5,885 bases of DNA, taken from NCBI GenBank assembly GCA_029939875.1, contig JAOZSC010000189.1, positions 1-5,885 of the forward strand, given 5' to 3'. The DNA is from Desulfobacterales bacterium. Its GTDB lineage: Bacteria > Desulfobacterota > Desulfobacteria > Desulfobacterales > JAFDCJ01. The notes below the pieces were generated by a model that made no database searches, had not been told where the DNA came from, and saw only the letters and a list, made by a program, of their open reading frames with translations. Below are positions 5,370 to 5,885 of this stretch, one piece after another. The translations under genes were made by a program, and so were the position numbers. The first letter of the stretch is position 1, and each line of letters opens with the position of its first letter.

Positions 5370-5885
5370 TTGCGTACTAAAACCACTTTCAGCCCCGAGG
5401 AGATGAAGGCCTTTGAACCCGCTGAAAAAATCGGGCTGGTGGCCTGTATTAACCCCGATGGGCTGCCGCATGTTTCTCTGATCACTTCCATGATGGCGCC
5501 GCAACCCGACCGGTTAACGCTGGGGCAGTTCTGCAAGGGATTGAGTAAGCAGTATATCCAGCAAAATCCGCGTATCGCCTTTTTGATCATGACCCTGGAT
5601 AAGCGCATGTGGCGGGGAAAGGCCACCTGGACGCATCTGCGAAGGGAAGGCCCGGAATACGAACGCTACAACGAGATTCCCATGTTTCGTTACAACACCT
5701 ATTTTGGTATCAACACGGTGCATTACCTGGACCTGGTTGAAACCTCGCCGGGCGGGCCGCTGCCCATGACCCGCATTGTTTTTTCGGCCCTGTTGACCCG
5801 CTTTGCCAAAGGCGGTGCCGGCAGCGGTAACAATGAGCGCATTCTCAGCCCGTTTGCCGAACAGCTGTTTAACGGGCTCAACACA
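5370..5885 (+). CDS. FMN-binding split-barrel (pyridoxamine 5'-phosphate oxidase-like) protein, 3' end outside window
   Basis: An open frame from TTG 5370 gives 172 residues without a stop before the window ends. Residues 20-40 (KIGLVACINPDGLPHVSLITS) are the classic first strands of PNPOx-like flavin-binding split barrels. Residues 48-73 (RLTLGQFCKGLSKQYIQQNPRIAFLI) continue the pattern, with the GxSKQYIQQNP stretch resembling the family's N...NPRVAL segment. Such proteins bind FMN, F420 or haem and have varied roles; most are not true pyridoxamine phosphate oxidases. The gene starts 24 bases after the activase stop on the same strand, so it is very likely cotranscribed with it. What a flavoprotein does beside a GRE is unclear: supplying electrons, a downstream redox step or oxygen/oxidant defence are possibilities without direct support. 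The segment after residue 90 was not matched to a known domain. Confidence 0.75.
   Translation, partial: MRTKTTFSPEEMKAFEPAEKIGLVACINPDGLPHVSLITSMMAPQPDRLTLGQFCKGLSKQYIQQNPRIAFLIMTLDKRMWRGKATWTHLRREGPEYERYNEIPMFRYNTYFGINTVHYLDLVETSPGGPLPMTRIVFSALLTRFAKGGAGSGNNERILSPFAEQLFNGLNT

Noticed and set aside
4949..5626. Minus-strand open frame of 225 codons across the activase and the next gene
   Set aside because: It is antisense to two well-supported genes and their junction, and shows no domain of its own.

Overview
The window looks like a chromosomal piece from a strictly anaerobic bacterium, most likely a Desulfobacterota (sulfate-reducer or syntroph-like) member. This is inferred from the oxygen-sensitive glycyl radical enzyme (GRE) system, the moderately GC-rich coding sequence, and two kinds of intergenic repeat that I associate with such genomes. 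No rRNA or tRNA gene, CRISPR array, transposase or integrase gene is visible.

Layout. Positions 1-641 (minus strand) hold the N-terminal 213 residues of a multi-pass membrane protein resembling GT87/DUF2029 glycosyltransferases; its 3' end lies outside the window. Positions 642-844 form a divergent promoter region with a good sigma70-type promoter on each strand and a perfect FadR-type operator (TGGT-N3-ACCA). On the plus strand follow a GntR/FadR-family regulator (845-1570), an 838-residue GRE (1640-4156), its radical-SAM activating enzyme (4371-5345), and an FMN-binding split-barrel (pyridoxamine 5'-phosphate oxidase-like) protein that starts at a TTG (5370) and runs off the right edge. The 213-base gap between enzyme and activase holds a non-coding element with imperfect 30-base terminal inverted repeats.

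How the genes fit together. The activase would use reductively cleaved S-adenosylmethionine to place a radical on Gly813 of the GRE. That radical would move to Cys454, which starts substrate chemistry. The FadR-type protein probably senses a small organic acid and controls its own promoter, and by extension probably the operon. The flavoprotein-like fourth gene is an unexplained partner.

The GRE carries the Cys-Leu-Glu form of the catalytic Cys-x-Glu motif seen in decarboxylases and eliminases, not the motif of benzyl- or alkylsuccinate synthases. I cannot assign its substrate. The best candidate for an undescribed system is therefore this four-gene module: FadR-type regulator, GRE of unknown substrate, ferredoxin-type activase and PNPOx-like protein.
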